In this document: piece after piece, positions 14,841 to 24,037 of the stretch
Numbering within the stretch: position 1 is the first letter of the stretch
How the letters are laid out: the number at the start of each line of letters is the position of its first letter
Virus record (IMG/VR): IMGVR_UViG_3300046543_000588
Coordinates: 1-39,398 of that record
DNA from: a virus
Length of the DNA: 39,398 nt
Direction: 5' to 3' (one strand)
Notes under the pieces: generated by a model
Databases searched by the model: none
What the model saw: only the letters and a program-made list of their open reading frames with translations
Told to the model about the DNA's origin: nothing
Program-made: the position numbers and the translations under genes

Positions 14841-17733
14841 GGCATTCACGGTCATGGCCGTGTTCGAGGCCTACGACAAGATGTCGTCCGTCCTGGAGAA
14901 GATGGACGTCGGCCTGAACCGGTTTTCCGAGACCGCCATGAAGACCGCCACCGTTGCCGCGGAGGCCGGGGCGCGGATCGACGAGTCCCTGCTGCAGACC
15001 GCGTCGGGCGCCGACGCGGTGGAGGTCGCCGACGCCCGACTGCAGGCAGCCCAGTCGAAGCTGGCGGTGTCCACAAAGGAGCAGGCGGCGGCGGAGCGGG
15101 AGCTCCTCGACATCCAGGCCCGTGCGGCGGCGGGCATGGAGGATGCGGTCGCCACCGAGGCGAAGCTGGCGCAGGCATCTGATGCTCTGGCTGCCGCTGA
15201 CAAGCGTGTGGCTGCGGCATCCAAGGCCGTGGCCGACGCGCAGAAGCTGCAGGCGGACACCGCCAGGGCTGCAGCGGCATCGACCGGTGAGGCCGCCGCG
15301 GTTGCCGACACCTCGGCCGCGGCGCAGGCCAGGGTGGGGCGTGCTGCCGGGGAGACGGCGACCGCTTCCGGGCTGGCATCGAAGGCCATGACCGTCGGCG
15401 CGGTGGCGGTCGCGGCGATCGGCTACGAGTCCGTGAAAGCTGCGGCGAACTTCCAGACGCTCACGACGCGTCTGGTGACCACTGCAGGCGAGGCGCCGTC
15501 GGCCCTCGGGAAGATCCAGCAGGGCATCCTGCAGATCTCGGTGCAGACGGGCACGTCGGCGGCCGAACTGGCGAAGTCTATGTACACGGTCGAGGCAGCT
15601 GGCTACGACGCTGCTCACGGTGGCCTGGATGTTCTTCGGGCGTCGACTGAGGGCGCGGCGCTGGAGGGTTCTGACTTCGGGACGGTGTCGAACGCGGTCA
15701 CCGACATCTTGAAGGACTACCACCTCGGCGCCGGCCAGGCGGCGGACTACACCTCGAAGCTCGTCGCCGCTGTCTCGTCCGGTAAAGCGAACTTCCAGCA
15801 GATGTCGGCCGCGATGGCGAACATTCTGCCGCAGGCCTCTGCCGTGCATCTGTCGTTCGCGGACGTGTCTGGGGTGCTGGCGACGATGACGTCGCACGGC
15901 ATGTCGGCGCAACGGGCGTCGATGAACATGGCGAATGCCCTGCGGAACCTGGAGGGCCCGACGGGGACGATGTTGAAGGAGTTCAAGCTCCTTGGCATCA
16001 ACTCGCAGGAGTTGCAGCAGCACCTGGCTACGCAAGGCCTGGGCGGGACGCTGCAGTGGCTGTCGACAGTCGCCGCGTCGGGAGCACCGAAGGTCGGACA
16101 GACCTACGTCGATGCGCTCAAGAAGCTGACCGGCTCCGCGTCGGGTCTGAACGTCGCCCTGATGACGACCGGGGAGAACAGCAAGCAGACCTCCGACGCC
16201 ATCGCCCGCATCTCGAAGGCGACTGCTGACGCGCACGGCAACGTGTCCGGGTTCTCGACGCTGCAGGGCACGTTCGCGTTCCAGATGAACCAGGCGAAGG
16301 CCGCGGTCAACGCGGCTGGGATCACCATCGGGAACATCCTTCTTCCGGCGGTCACGTCGATCGCGAAGGAAGTCGCCCAGGTCGTCGGGCCGATGGCGAC
16401 GTGGATCTCCCAGCACCAGAAGATCGTCGGGCTGATCGCCTCGGTCGCGGGCGGCATCATGCTCGCTGTCGGCGCGTTGAAGGCTTGGGCGGCGATCCAG
16501 GGCACGATCAACGCACTGATGCTCGCCTTCGATGCCGAGGCGGACGCGAATCCGATCGGCCTGATCGTGATCGCGATCGCCGCGCTGGTCGCCGGGCTGA
16601 TCTACGCGTACACGCACTTCAAGACGTTCCACGACATCGTGAACACCGTCTTCAAGGCAGTCTCGGGCATTGTCACCGGCGCCTGGCACGTCCTGCAGGC
16701 GGTCTGGAACGCCTTGGTGACCGCGGTCACCTCAGTCGGGAACGTGTTCTCGACCGTCTTCCACGCGGTCTCCGCGGTCGTGCAGTCCGTGTGGGGCGTG
16801 ATCTCCGGCGTCTGGAACACGATCGCTTCCGTCACCACCACCATCTGGAACGGCATTTCGGGGTTCTTCCAGAAGTGGTGGCCACTCCTGATGGTCATCT
16901 TCATGACGCCCATCGCGATCCTCGTCGCGCTGTGGAACCACACCCACCAGGCGATCTTCGACACCGCGAAGACCGTGTGGAACGCGATCTCCGGGTTCTT
17001 CGTCGGCGTGTGGCATCTGATCACGGCCGCGACGCAGGCCGCCTGGAACCTCTTCAAGACCTACGTCATCGCGCCGATCCAGGCGGTGTGGGCGTTCATC
17101 CAGCCCGGACTGCACCAGATCGCGTCGTTCATGTCAGGTGTGTGGAACGGCATCGTGTCCGTCGTCCAGACGATGTGGGGCCTGGTCAAGACGTACATCA
17201 TCAAGCCGATTCAGGACGCCTGGAACTTCCTGACCGGCTGGATCGGGAAGTTCGTGCAGATCGGCACGAACATCGTCCAGGGCATCATCAACGGACTCAC
17301 CGGCGCCGCGAGCTGGCTCATGAACCAGGTCTCCAGCCTGGCCAGCGACGCCCTGAAGGCCGCGAAGTCGGCCCTGGGGATCGGCTCCCCGTCGCGTCGG
17401 TTCGCCGACGAGATCGGCAAGTGGATCCCGCACGGCATCGCCGCTGGCGTCGACGAGCACGCGCAGGTCGCGCACGACGCCGTGAAGCGCCTCTCGAACG
17501 GCCTGACCGCAGCCGGCCAGGTCGCCGTGTCTGGTGCGTTCACGGGGACCGTCTCCAGCAGCGGCTTCTCGGCGCTCGGCGGGGCAGGCCGTGGGACGAC
17601 CGTCGTGGTTCAGGTCGACCTGAAGAATGCCGTTGTCGCCAACCAGTCCGCGATGACGCAGCTCGCCAGCACGCTCGGCAAGGAAGTCGTCAAGCAGTTC
17701 ACCTCCGCTGGCCACAAAGCGACTGTGTACTAG
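14824..17733 (+). CDS. tape measure protein
   Basis: 969 residues from GTG 14824 (GGGGGG upstream), overlapping the end of the chaperone frame. The N-terminal 200 residues are Ala-rich coiled coil. A TP901-type tape measure core follows ('AANFQTLTTRLVTTAGEA', 'ALEGSDFGTVSNAVTDIL', 'MTSHGMSAQRASMNMANALR'). Hydrophobic segments lie near residues 533-557, 575-596 and 686-705. A Trp-rich repeated region (VWNAIS, AWNLF, VWNGI) and the common C-terminal 'GIGSPSRRFADEIG' complete it. It sets tail length, fills the tube, and its hydrophobic parts may form the DNA channel in the host membrane. By the usual 1.5 angstrom per residue rule the tail would be near 145 nm, which is an estimate. Confidence 0.95.
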   Translation: MAGFGEAFTVMAVFEAYDKMSSVLEKMDVGLNRFSETAMKTATVAAEAGARIDESLLQTASGADAVEVADARLQAAQSKLAVSTKEQAAAERELLDIQARAAAGMEDAVATEAKLAQASDALAAADKRVAAASKAVADAQKLQADTARAAAASTGEAAAVADTSAAAQARVGRAAGETATASGLASKAMTVGAVAVAAIGYESVKAAANFQTLTTRLVTTAGEAPSALGKIQQGILQISVQTGTSAAELAKSMYTVEAAGYDAAHGGLDVLRASTEGAALEGSDFGTVSNAVTDILKDYHLGAGQAADYTSKLVAAVSSGKANFQQMSAAMANILPQASAVHLSFADVSGVLATMTSHGMSAQRASMNMANALRNLEGPTGTMLKEFKLLGINSQELQQHLATQGLGGTLQWLSTVAASGAPKVGQTYVDALKKLTGSASGLNVALMTTGENSKQTSDAIARISKATADAHGNVSGFSTLQGTFAFQMNQAKAAVNAAGITIGNILLPAVTSIAKEVAQVVGPMATWISQHQKIVGLIASVAGGIMLAVGALKAWAAIQGTINALMLAFDAEADANPIGLIVIAIAALVAGLIYAYTHFKTFHDIVNTVFKAVSGIVTGAWHVLQAVWNALVTAVTSVGNVFSTVFHAVSAVVQSVWGVISGVWNTIASVTTTIWNGISGFFQKWWPLLMVIFMTPIAILVALWNHTHQAIFDTAKTVWNAISGFFVGVWHLITAATQAAWNLFKTYVIAPIQAVWAFIQPGLHQIASFMSGVWNGIVSVVQTMWGLVKTYIIKPIQDAWNFLTGWIGKFVQIGTNIVQGIINGLTGAASWLMNQVSSLASDALKAAKSALGIGSPSRRFADEIGKWIPHGIAAGVDEHAQVAHDAVKRLSNGLTAAGQVAVSGAFTGTVSSSGFSALGGAGRGTTVVVQVDLKNAVVANQSAMTQLASTLGKEVVKQFTSAGHKATVY

Positions 17734-18011
17734 CGCGGGTGGACGGCCTGCTGCCAGGCATTGAAAGCGGCTGCCCAGGCTACCGTCCGGTCGGCGAAGG
17801 CCGGGTCCACCCTCCGCTGCCGCGTGGCACCGTCCGGAGCGGAGAAGACAAGCGTGACGACTCGCTTCTTCGCCCCGGCATTGTCGAGGGCCTGCACGGT
17901 CACGGTGGCAAGGGGTGCGGCCCACTTCTGCCAGAGGGAGCCGACGACGATCTGATCGTCCTTGAGTTTCACCTGAATGCCGAGGGGTGGCCGCGGGGGC
18001 GTCGCTGTCAT
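17730..18011 (-). CDS. minus-strand 93-residue protein of unknown function (moron-like)
   Basis: A 93-residue minus-strand frame fills the otherwise empty 340 bases between the tape measure and tail tip genes. Its TAG overlaps the tape measure stop. It starts at ATG 18011. The product ('PPLGIQVKLKDDQIVVGSLW', 'VTVQALDNAGAKKRVVTLVF', 'RTVAWAAAFNAWQQAVHPR') has regular polar/hydrophobic alternation and G/C third positions, so I believe it is coding. It is not an HNH protein and I recognise no family. The opposite orientation within a late operon is typical of added genes expressed separately, for example from the prophage. A promoter was not identified with confidence. Confidence 0.6.
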   Translation of the reverse strand: MTATPPRPPLGIQVKLKDDQIVVGSLWQKWAAPLATVTVQALDNAGAKKRVVTLVFSAPDGATRQRRVDPAFADRTVAWAAAFNAWQQAVHPR

Positions 18012-18076
18012 GCCGCGCAGTCTCCCACCCGCCGTGCCTGTGTCGACCCTGTTCGTAATGGAGTCGCAACCAACGG

Positions 18077-19501
18077 GTGAGCGGGGGTGCCGTGTCCCCG
18101 CCTGCCCCGCCGAACCTCACATTCACCGTTACGCCGCCGAACGGGACCGCGGTCAACTACACGACACGGCTCGGGTTCTCGGGGACGTCGTCGCAGATCG
18201 CGATCAGCCAGAACTTCGGCAGACAGGGCGACACGGCGACGTTCGTACTGGTCGACGACTGGTCGCAACCCGGCCAGTCGGGGCCGTCGATGGTGATCGC
18301 CCCGATGTCGCTGGTGAAGCTGGTCGACAACACCGCCGGGCAGACGCTGTTCGCCGGGGTCTGCAACGTGCCGCAGGTAGTGCCCGTCGCCGTGACCCGC
18401 AACGAGTGGGTGCTGGCCTGCACCGACTACACGTTCTACGCGGACAATGCGATCGTCCACGGCGTCTTCAACGGCCTCACGATCGACCAGATTGTCGTGT
18501 CGCTCACCCAGCAGGCGAACTGCGGCATCAGCGCGGCGACAGTCCGCAACGGCGGGTTCGTCGCCCCCGGGCCAACCGTCGCCTCCTTCGTGCTGAACTA
18601 CACCACCCTGTCCGATGCGTGGCGGAAGCTGGCCACGCTTGCCGCGCAGGTCACCCCGTACGGCTGGTACGTCGACGAGTTCCGCCGCCTGCACTTCTAC
18701 GACTCCACGACCGCACTCCCCAGCGGGGTCACGTTCACGACCTCGCCGACCGCTTCGGGGGCGGGGTCGCTGACGGAGGCCCACTTCGACTGGGACCAGG
18801 CCTCGACGTACCAGTGGGACGGGGGCAGCATCCGAAACCGGATCCTGGTGCAGGGCGCGAACCAGACGATCGCGGCAGGCCCGGTGACAGGCACCCCGAC
18901 GGACACGTGGATCGGCAACGGCGGCCAGACGTCCTGGCCGCTCAAGTACACCGTGACCGGATCCCCGGTCCTGAAAGTCAACGGCATCCAGCAGGCCGTC
19001 ACGATCGTCAATGCGGGGGCCAGCGGCACCGGGACGTGGCAGATCCAGCAGAACGCCTACGGCGGCTTCTTCCTCACCAACACTGTGGCGGCACCGTCCG
19101 CCGGAGTGAAGATCAAGATCTGGTACTCGTACCTGGTGCCGATCGTGATGCGAGCCAACGACGCCCCCTCGCAGCATCTCTACAACGGCCCGAACGGCGG
19201 CGTGTTCACCGAGTACATCCTCGACACGTCGCTGACGACAGCCCCGATGGCTCTCGCCCGCGCGATGCGACAGCGGACGGAGTACGCCTTCGCGGTGGAA
19301 CGCATGTCGTTCTCCACCACCCCGGAGTGGTTCGGGTGGATCCGCGCCGGCCAGACCTGCACCATCGTCAACTCGTTCGTTCCGGACGCGCAGAACAACA
19401 ACGTCTTCGGCGTCTCCGACACGTTCATCATCACCGGGAACAGCGTCTCGTTCGGGTTCGGCGGCTACCGGTCGATGCAGCTCACCGCGGTACGGATCTA
19501 G
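18077..19501 (+). CDS. minor tail protein (tail tip hub-like)
   Basis: 474 residues from GTG 18077; an in-frame GTG at 18092 after GGGGG is also possible. It comes after the tape measure and before the fibre genes. Features such as 'TLFAGVCNVPQVVPVAVTRNEWVLACTDYT', in the style of a hub's ligand ring, 'DEFRRLHFYDS', 'IRNRILVQG' and 'AFAVERMSFSTTPEWFGWIRAGQTCTI' match the baseplate hub (gp44/Tal-like) proteins of siphoviruses. The role inferred is to form the tail tip to which receptor-binding proteins attach. A short beta insertion (about residues 275-340) lies in the middle. Confidence 0.75.
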   Translation: MSGGAVSPPAPPNLTFTVTPPNGTAVNYTTRLGFSGTSSQIAISQNFGRQGDTATFVLVDDWSQPGQSGPSMVIAPMSLVKLVDNTAGQTLFAGVCNVPQVVPVAVTRNEWVLACTDYTFYADNAIVHGVFNGLTIDQIVVSLTQQANCGISAATVRNGGFVAPGPTVASFVLNYTTLSDAWRKLATLAAQVTPYGWYVDEFRRLHFYDSTTALPSGVTFTTSPTASGAGSLTEAHFDWDQASTYQWDGGSIRNRILVQGANQTIAAGPVTGTPTDTWIGNGGQTSWPLKYTVTGSPVLKVNGIQQAVTIVNAGASGTGTWQIQQNAYGGFFLTNTVAAPSAGVKIKIWYSYLVPIVMRANDAPSQHLYNGPNGGVFTEYILDTSLTTAPMALARAMRQRTEYAFAVERMSFSTTPEWFGWIRAGQTCTIVNSFVPDAQNNNVFGVSDTFIITGNSVSFGFGGYRSMQLTAVRI

Positions 19502-19511
19502 GGGGACGCTA

Positions 19512-19739
19512 ATGGCTTCGACACTCGGCTCTGGCGTGCTGCGGCCTACGACGCTCCCGGACCTGCTCGGCGCGATGAATCAACAGTCCGCCCAGGACCA
19601 GAGTGCGACCACGATCAACGGCCTGGCCGGGTTCGCGGAGGTCGACGAGAACGCCACCGTCTCGGGGTCCATGACCGCGACTCACAGCGCTCCGGCGGGC
19701 TGGGACCAGACGCAGTGGGGGCAGGCCGTATGGGCGTGA
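19512..19739 (+). CDS. small minor tail protein
   Basis: 75 residues from ATG 19512 (GGGGG at 19501-19505). The product ('LPDLLGAMNQQSAQDQSATTINGL' then 'WDQTQWGQAVWA') is hydrophilic with a Trp-rich end. It sits between the tip hub and a tail appendage gene and overlaps the latter. A small linker or adaptor at the tail tip is likely from position only. No family is recognised. Confidence 0.55.
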   Translation: MASTLGSGVLRPTTLPDLLGAMNQQSAQDQSATTINGLAGFAEVDENATVSGSMTATHSAPAGWDQTQWGQAVWA

Positions 19740-20344
19740 CCATGGTTCCGGGCGACGGCCTGGTCGGCTTCCACGGCCGGCTGGCCCTGACGACGGTCGA
19801 TGCCGAGTGGCTCGCAGAGCACCGGCCGCAGATCACGTCAGAGTTCCAGCGCACGGGCCGGCTCGCCATCCCGGACGAGCAGGTCCACGGCCACCGCGCG
19901 GGCGACAACATCATGTGCACCGCAGGGGTGACGCTGCTGGCAGCGGCGCTCGTGTGGGCCGGAATCCAGGATCAGGCCGCGAACCTGGGCGTCACCTCCC
20001 CGACGTACCTGACGCCGCTGTGGGGCGCCATCGGGACCGGAACCGCACCGGTCACGGTGGCAGCGTCGGATACGGCGCTCGCAGTGGAGGCGTCGCGGAC
20101 CTCGGTCGGCGCGGGCGCCAGTGTCCCGGCCACGGCGTCGCTTCCCGCGCAGTTGACGTGGCTGTTCTACTTCCCGCAGCCGGCCACCGCGCTGACGGTG
20201 ACCGAGGCCGGCGTGTTCTGCAACGCCTCCGGGACATCCGGGGCCGGCACCTTGCTGGACCATTGGGCGTTCTCGCCGACGCTGAGTGTGCCGACGACGG
20301 ACACGGTGCTGCTGCAGTGCTCGCTGAGCATCACCGGGATGTGA
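19730..20344 (+). CDS. tail appendage protein
   Basis: 204 residues from ATG 19730, chosen because GGGGGCAGG precedes it and it overlaps the previous stop. A GTG at 19715, a GTG at 19736 and an ATG at 19742 are alternatives. The N-terminal 'FHGRLALTTVDAEWLAEHRPQ' is followed by a beta-rich C-terminal half ('PLWGAIGTGTAPVTVAASDTAL', 'PATALTVTEAGVFCNAS', 'LLQCSLSITGM'), the pattern of phage tail fibre-anchoring proteins. It probably joins receptor-binding proteins to the tip. Role inferred from order and composition. Confidence 0.55.
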   Translation: MGVTMVPGDGLVGFHGRLALTTVDAEWLAEHRPQITSEFQRTGRLAIPDEQVHGHRAGDNIMCTAGVTLLAAALVWAGIQDQAANLGVTSPTYLTPLWGAIGTGTAPVTVAASDTALAVEASRTSVGAGASVPATASLPAQLTWLFYFPQPATALTVTEAGVFCNASGTSGAGTLLDHWAFSPTLSVPTTDTVLLQCSLSITGM

Positions 20345-20359
20345 CCGAAGGGGGGCGGC

Positions 20360-21109
20360 GTGTCGCAGATCCCCGCCTATCAGGCCGCAGCGAGCGGGCA
20401 GCCCACGCAGGCGGGTGGCGTCGGGCAGTTCCTCGGCGCCCACAACGCGGTGTTCGTGTACTCCGGCGCGCTGGTGGTGTCGTCGCAGGCCACCGGGTCC
20501 GGCACCTATCAGAGCTCGCAGTCGCAGTGGCTGTCGCAGACGATCACGACGGGCTCGACGCAGACCGTGATCGGAAGCGTCAACCTGCAACTGTCCGTCG
20601 TGGGCGGCTCCCCGACGCTGCCACTGGTCGCCCCGCTCACCATCGGGCTGTACGCGGACGCGGGCGGCCTGCCGTCCGGGTCCGCGATCGCCTCGGCCAT
20701 CGTGTCCTGCCAGTACGTGTACAGCGGCCCGTTCTGGGTGCCAGTGCCGCTCGGCGCGACGGTCACGCCGTCGACGGTCTACCATCTGGTGGCGAGCCCG
20801 GTCGGCACGTCGAGCCACTACTACGCGTGGCAGCAATCGAATCAGGCCCAGGGCGCTGCAACTGCCCCGGACGGCGTGCAGTGGTCCCTGGCCACGTACG
20901 GGCTGATGTATCAGGTCCTGGACAGCACCGCGACGGGGAGCCTCCTCGCCATCTACGACGACGGCGGGGCACTGATCACCCAGTTCACGTACACGGCACT
21001 CGGGCAACTCGCCACGGTCACGCAGACCGCGGTTGCGCAGGGCGGCAGCTCGATCACCTCCTCGGGGACCTTGTCCTACACCAACGGCTTCTTCACGGGG
21101 GTGAGCTGA
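20360..21109 (+). CDS. receptor-binding module protein, copy 1
   Basis: 249 residues from GTG 20360 (AGGGGGGCGG upstream). It starts with 'QFLGAHNAVFVYSGALVV' and continues as a beta-sandwich with 'WLSQTITTG', 'PLTIGLYADAGGLPSGSAIA', 'STVYHLVASPVG', 'YYAWQQSNQ', 'YGLMYQVLDSTATGSLLAIY' and 'SGTLSYTNGFFTGVS'. The same ordered motifs occur in the protein at 22799-23554 and in split form in that at 24038-26350, so these are paralogues. I infer an exposed tail-tip protein that binds the cell surface. No enzymatic motif is seen. Confidence 0.6.
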   Translation: MSQIPAYQAAASGQPTQAGGVGQFLGAHNAVFVYSGALVVSSQATGSGTYQSSQSQWLSQTITTGSTQTVIGSVNLQLSVVGGSPTLPLVAPLTIGLYADAGGLPSGSAIASAIVSCQYVYSGPFWVPVPLGATVTPSTVYHLVASPVGTSSHYYAWQQSNQAQGAATAPDGVQWSLATYGLMYQVLDSTATGSLLAIYDDGGALITQFTYTALGQLATVTQTAVAQGGSSITSSGTLSYTNGFFTGVS

Positions 21110-21110
21110 G

Positions 21111-22799
21111 ATGCCGTACCTCGTCGGATTCATCACGCCGCAGGACTACGGGGCCACCGGCAACGGCGTCACGGACGACACCACAGCCATCAACAACGCG
21201 CTGCTGGCCGTCAACGCCGCCGGCGGCGGGACCGTGTTCCTGCCGTGGGGCACCTACCTCATTTCGGGACCGATCAACATCCCGCCGTTCACATTCCTCG
21301 TCGGCCAGACTGAAGTCAGCCTGCTCGTAACGACGCAGCCGTCCGTGATCTCGCGTCTGGTCGCGTCCGCGTCGTGGGCACCCGGGGCGACAACCGGCAT
21401 GGTCAACTTCGCCTCGAAGACTCCCGGCGGCTGGAGCGTCGTCGCACAGTCCAGCGGCCTGCAGAACATCTACTTGGACGGCTCGCTGAACGCCAGCACC
21501 AACCTGAGCGGGATCTACTTCAACGGCCCGGTGTACGACACGCACCTGGACAACGTGTACATCAATGCAGCTCCGCACAACGGCGTGCACATCGCCGGCG
21601 TCACGGAGCCGGGAATCGTTCCCACGTTCCCGTATCACCACCGCTGGAACCGGGTGACGACGACAGCGGCCGGGAACCTGGGCTTCAACCTCTCGAACTT
21701 CACCGACTCGACTTTCACCAACTGCATGGCTTTCAGCTCCACCGCCGCGAACTGGACCTTGTCGAACAACTCCAACACGATCTTCACTTCCTGCCGCGCG
21801 GAATGGTCCAGCGGTGGCCGTGGCTGGAGCATCAGCGGCTCCGCGGGCTCGGTCGTGCTGGATGGCTGCACGTCGGACCAGAACGCCGGGGAGGGCCTGC
21901 TGATCTCCGGGGCGACCGGGCAGGCGACCCAGGGCGGCGGGATCGTCGTTTCGGGCGGGAAGTTCCACGCGGACGGCAACGGCGGTGTGAACAACCGCGG
22001 CATCCGGGTCACCGCTTCAACGGTGCCGGTCACCATCACCGGCGTGAACGTGGAGTCCGGGCAGAACGTCAACAACTCCAACTGGTACCCGGCGACGGGC
22101 ATCCAGGTCGACACCTCCGCCAACGTGACCGTATCCGGGTGCACGTTCCAGGGCATCAGCAACCCCTGGGTCGACGGCGGCGGAAACTCGTACCTGATCC
22201 GCAAGGGCTGCATCGGACTGACGGGCAACCCGAACACGCAGACCTCGTCGGTCCTGTCCGACCTGCCGGCGCCCAACACGGCGCTGCCGGACGACCAGGG
22301 CCTGCTGGCGTGGACGTACGACACGATCGCCCAGAACGGCTCGTCGACGCCCGGAACCGGGGTCGTCCAGCTGTCCCGCATCAACGTGCGCACGACCATG
22401 ACGATCACGAACATCCTCGTGGCCGTCGCTGCGACGGGCACAGGCCTCACCTCCGGCCAGAACTTCGTCGGCCTCTACAACTCAGCCGGCACGCTGCTGT
22501 CCGCGAGCGCCGACCAGACCACCCCGTGGGGCACCACCGGCCTGAAGACCGCCGCGCTGAGCGCCGCCCAGACCGTCAACCCCGGCATCTACTACGTGGC
22601 GATCCTGGCCAACGCGGCGACGACCACGCCGGGCTTCGCCCGCGCCACCGTGCAGGGAGCCGCGACCGTCAACGCCGGCGCGACAGCAAGCGCCCCGCGC
22701 TACGCCACCTCGGGCACCGGACAGACCACCCTGCCGGGCAGCATCACCCTGTCGTCGTCGACGCAGATCGCGACAGCGTGGTGGGCGGCGGTGTCCTGA
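21111..22799 (+). CDS. tailspike-like pectate lyase superfamily beta-helix protein
   Basis: 562 residues from ATG 21111. The N-terminal 'DYGATGNGVTDDT' with 'GGGTVFLPWGTYLIS' is the hallmark of the Pectate_lyase_3 beta-helix family of phage tailspikes. About ten helix turns follow ('IYFNGPVYDTHLDNVYINAAPHNGVH', 'STFTNCMAFSS', 'VVLDGCTSDQNAGEGLLIS', 'VTVSGCTFQGISN'). From about residue 383 to the end a separate beta-sandwich appears ('RINVRTTMTITNILVAVA', 'FVGLYNSAGTLL', 'GIYYVAILAN'), related in pattern to the receptor-binding modules next door. It probably binds or degrades a cell-surface glycan; substrate not predictable. Its stop overlaps the next start. Confidence 0.82.
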   Translation: MPYLVGFITPQDYGATGNGVTDDTTAINNALLAVNAAGGGTVFLPWGTYLISGPINIPPFTFLVGQTEVSLLVTTQPSVISRLVASASWAPGATTGMVNFASKTPGGWSVVAQSSGLQNIYLDGSLNASTNLSGIYFNGPVYDTHLDNVYINAAPHNGVHIAGVTEPGIVPTFPYHHRWNRVTTTAAGNLGFNLSNFTDSTFTNCMAFSSTAANWTLSNNSNTIFTSCRAEWSSGGRGWSISGSAGSVVLDGCTSDQNAGEGLLISGATGQATQGGGIVVSGGKFHADGNGGVNNRGIRVTASTVPVTITGVNVESGQNVNNSNWYPATGIQVDTSANVTVSGCTFQGISNPWVDGGGNSYLIRKGCIGLTGNPNTQTSSVLSDLPAPNTALPDDQGLLAWTYDTIAQNGSSTPGTGVVQLSRINVRTTMTITNILVAVAATGTGLTSGQNFVGLYNSAGTLLSASADQTTPWGTTGLKTAALSAAQTVNPGIYYVAILANAATTTPGFARATVQGAATVNAGATASAPRYATSGTGQTTLPGSITLSSSTQIATAWWAAVS

Positions 22800-23554
22800 T
22801 GGTCACCTCGGCAACCTGGCTGGGCGCCACGACCGGGTCGCTTCCGACCGCGGCGCAGCAAGCGGCGTTCCTGGGCGTCCACAAGGTCCAGATGCTGTAC
22901 GCGGCCACACAGACGGCCGGGCAGACGACGAACGGCGCCGCGTCGACGTCGAGCAACAACCTGTGGCTCGGGCAGAGCTTCAGCACTGCGGGCGGGCAGA
23001 CAGCGATCGGCTACGTGATCGTGCCGGTCACGACGACCACCACGTCAGGGTCCGCGTTGTCGTCGACAACGCTCTCGCTGTACGCCAACACCGCCGGGGC
23101 CCCGTCGGGGGCAGCGCTCGCATCGGTCACCGTCACGGCGGAGTACGCCAACCTCGCTTCGGGCGGCACGGCGACGAACCGGTTGATCTACCCGCTGCCG
23201 GTCACGGGCCTGACCGCGTCGACGACGTACTGGCTGGTGCTCCACTCGACAGCCTCGACGGGCTCCTACACGTGGTTCCGGTCGAACCAGGCCAGCGGTG
23301 CGAGCACGTCGGCGACCGGCTCGTCGTGGGCGGCGCAGACGTACGGCTTCGTACACCAGGTCTTCGACCAGACCGCCAGTGGCACGCTGACGGCGATCTG
23401 GGAGGACTCCGGCGCCCGCTGGCAGGCACTGACCTACAACGCGGCCCTGAACGCCTCCACCCTCGCCCAGTACACCGCCGGGCAGGGCTCGGGCTACGTG
23501 CAGGGCTACCGCGCGCTGTCCTACTCCAACAGCCTGCTGACGAAGGTGGCGTAG
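22799..23554 (+). CDS. receptor-binding module protein, copy 2
   Basis: 251 residues from ATG 22799, which overlaps the previous TGA (TGATG). The ordered motifs 'AAFLGVHKVQMLYAATQ', 'WLGQSFSTAGGQTAIGYV', 'TLSLYANTAGAPSGAALA', 'STTYWLVLHSTAS', 'WFRSNQASGA', 'YGFVHQVFDQTASGTLTAIW' and 'YRALSYSNSLL' match those of the protein at 20360-21109. The two genes flank the tailspike. Likely role is host-surface binding at the tail tip. Weak Shine-Dalgarno signal suggests coupling to the tailspike gene. Confidence 0.6.
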   Translation: MVTSATWLGATTGSLPTAAQQAAFLGVHKVQMLYAATQTAGQTTNGAASTSSNNLWLGQSFSTAGGQTAIGYVIVPVTTTTTSGSALSSTTLSLYANTAGAPSGAALASVTVTAEYANLASGGTATNRLIYPLPVTGLTASTTYWLVLHSTASTGSYTWFRSNQASGASTSATGSSWAAQTYGFVHQVFDQTASGTLTAIWEDSGARWQALTYNAALNASTLAQYTAGQGSGYVQGYRALSYSNSLLTKVA

Positions 23555-24028
23555 ATGGCAAGCAGCCTCGAAGTCCTCGCGCTGGCGAAGCTGTCGTTCT
23601 GGGACAACAAGCCCACCGCGTCGCTGAACAACACCTCGTTCACCGTCCCGAACAACTCCTTCGCGGCAATCACCTGGAACACCGCGCAGGACGACAACTG
23701 GGGCGGCCACTCCACCGGCACGAACCCCTCCCGGTACACCGCGCAGGTCGCCGGCGTGTACCGGTTCAGCGGGGCGTACTCGACAGTCGCGAACTCCACC
23801 GGGTACCGGCTCGTCGCCTGGGCCTACAACGGCACCGAGTACAACACCAACACCCGCAGCTACAACCCCAACCCGTCGGCCACGGTCGTGAACAGCGTCG
23901 TCGCAGGCACTGTGAAGATCCGCATGGCGGTCGGTGACTACGTCGAGATGTTCGTATTCCAGAACAGTGGGGCAGGCCTGGCCGCCACCGACGGCACCTG
24001 GATGGACGTCGAGTTTGTGCACTTCTAG
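23555..24028 (+). CDS. C1q/TNF-like jelly-roll tail protein
   Basis: 157 residues from ATG 23555, directly after the previous stop. 'SFTVPNNSFAAITWNTAQDDN', then 'RYTAQVAGVYRFSGAYSTVA', then 'LVAWAYNGTEYNTN', then 'KIRMAVGDYVEMFVFQNSG' and a final beta strand 'WMDVEFVHF' follow the strand order of C1q-like domains, which trimerise and bind ligands. Phages use such domains as receptor-binding heads. The assignment rests on pattern; the ligand is unknown. Confidence 0.65.
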   Translation: MASSLEVLALAKLSFWDNKPTASLNNTSFTVPNNSFAAITWNTAQDDNWGGHSTGTNPSRYTAQVAGVYRFSGAYSTVANSTGYRLVAWAYNGTEYNTNTRSYNPNPSATVVNSVVAGTVKIRMAVGDYVEMFVFQNSGAGLAATDGTWMDVEFVHF

Positions 24029-24037
24029 GGAGGCCTC

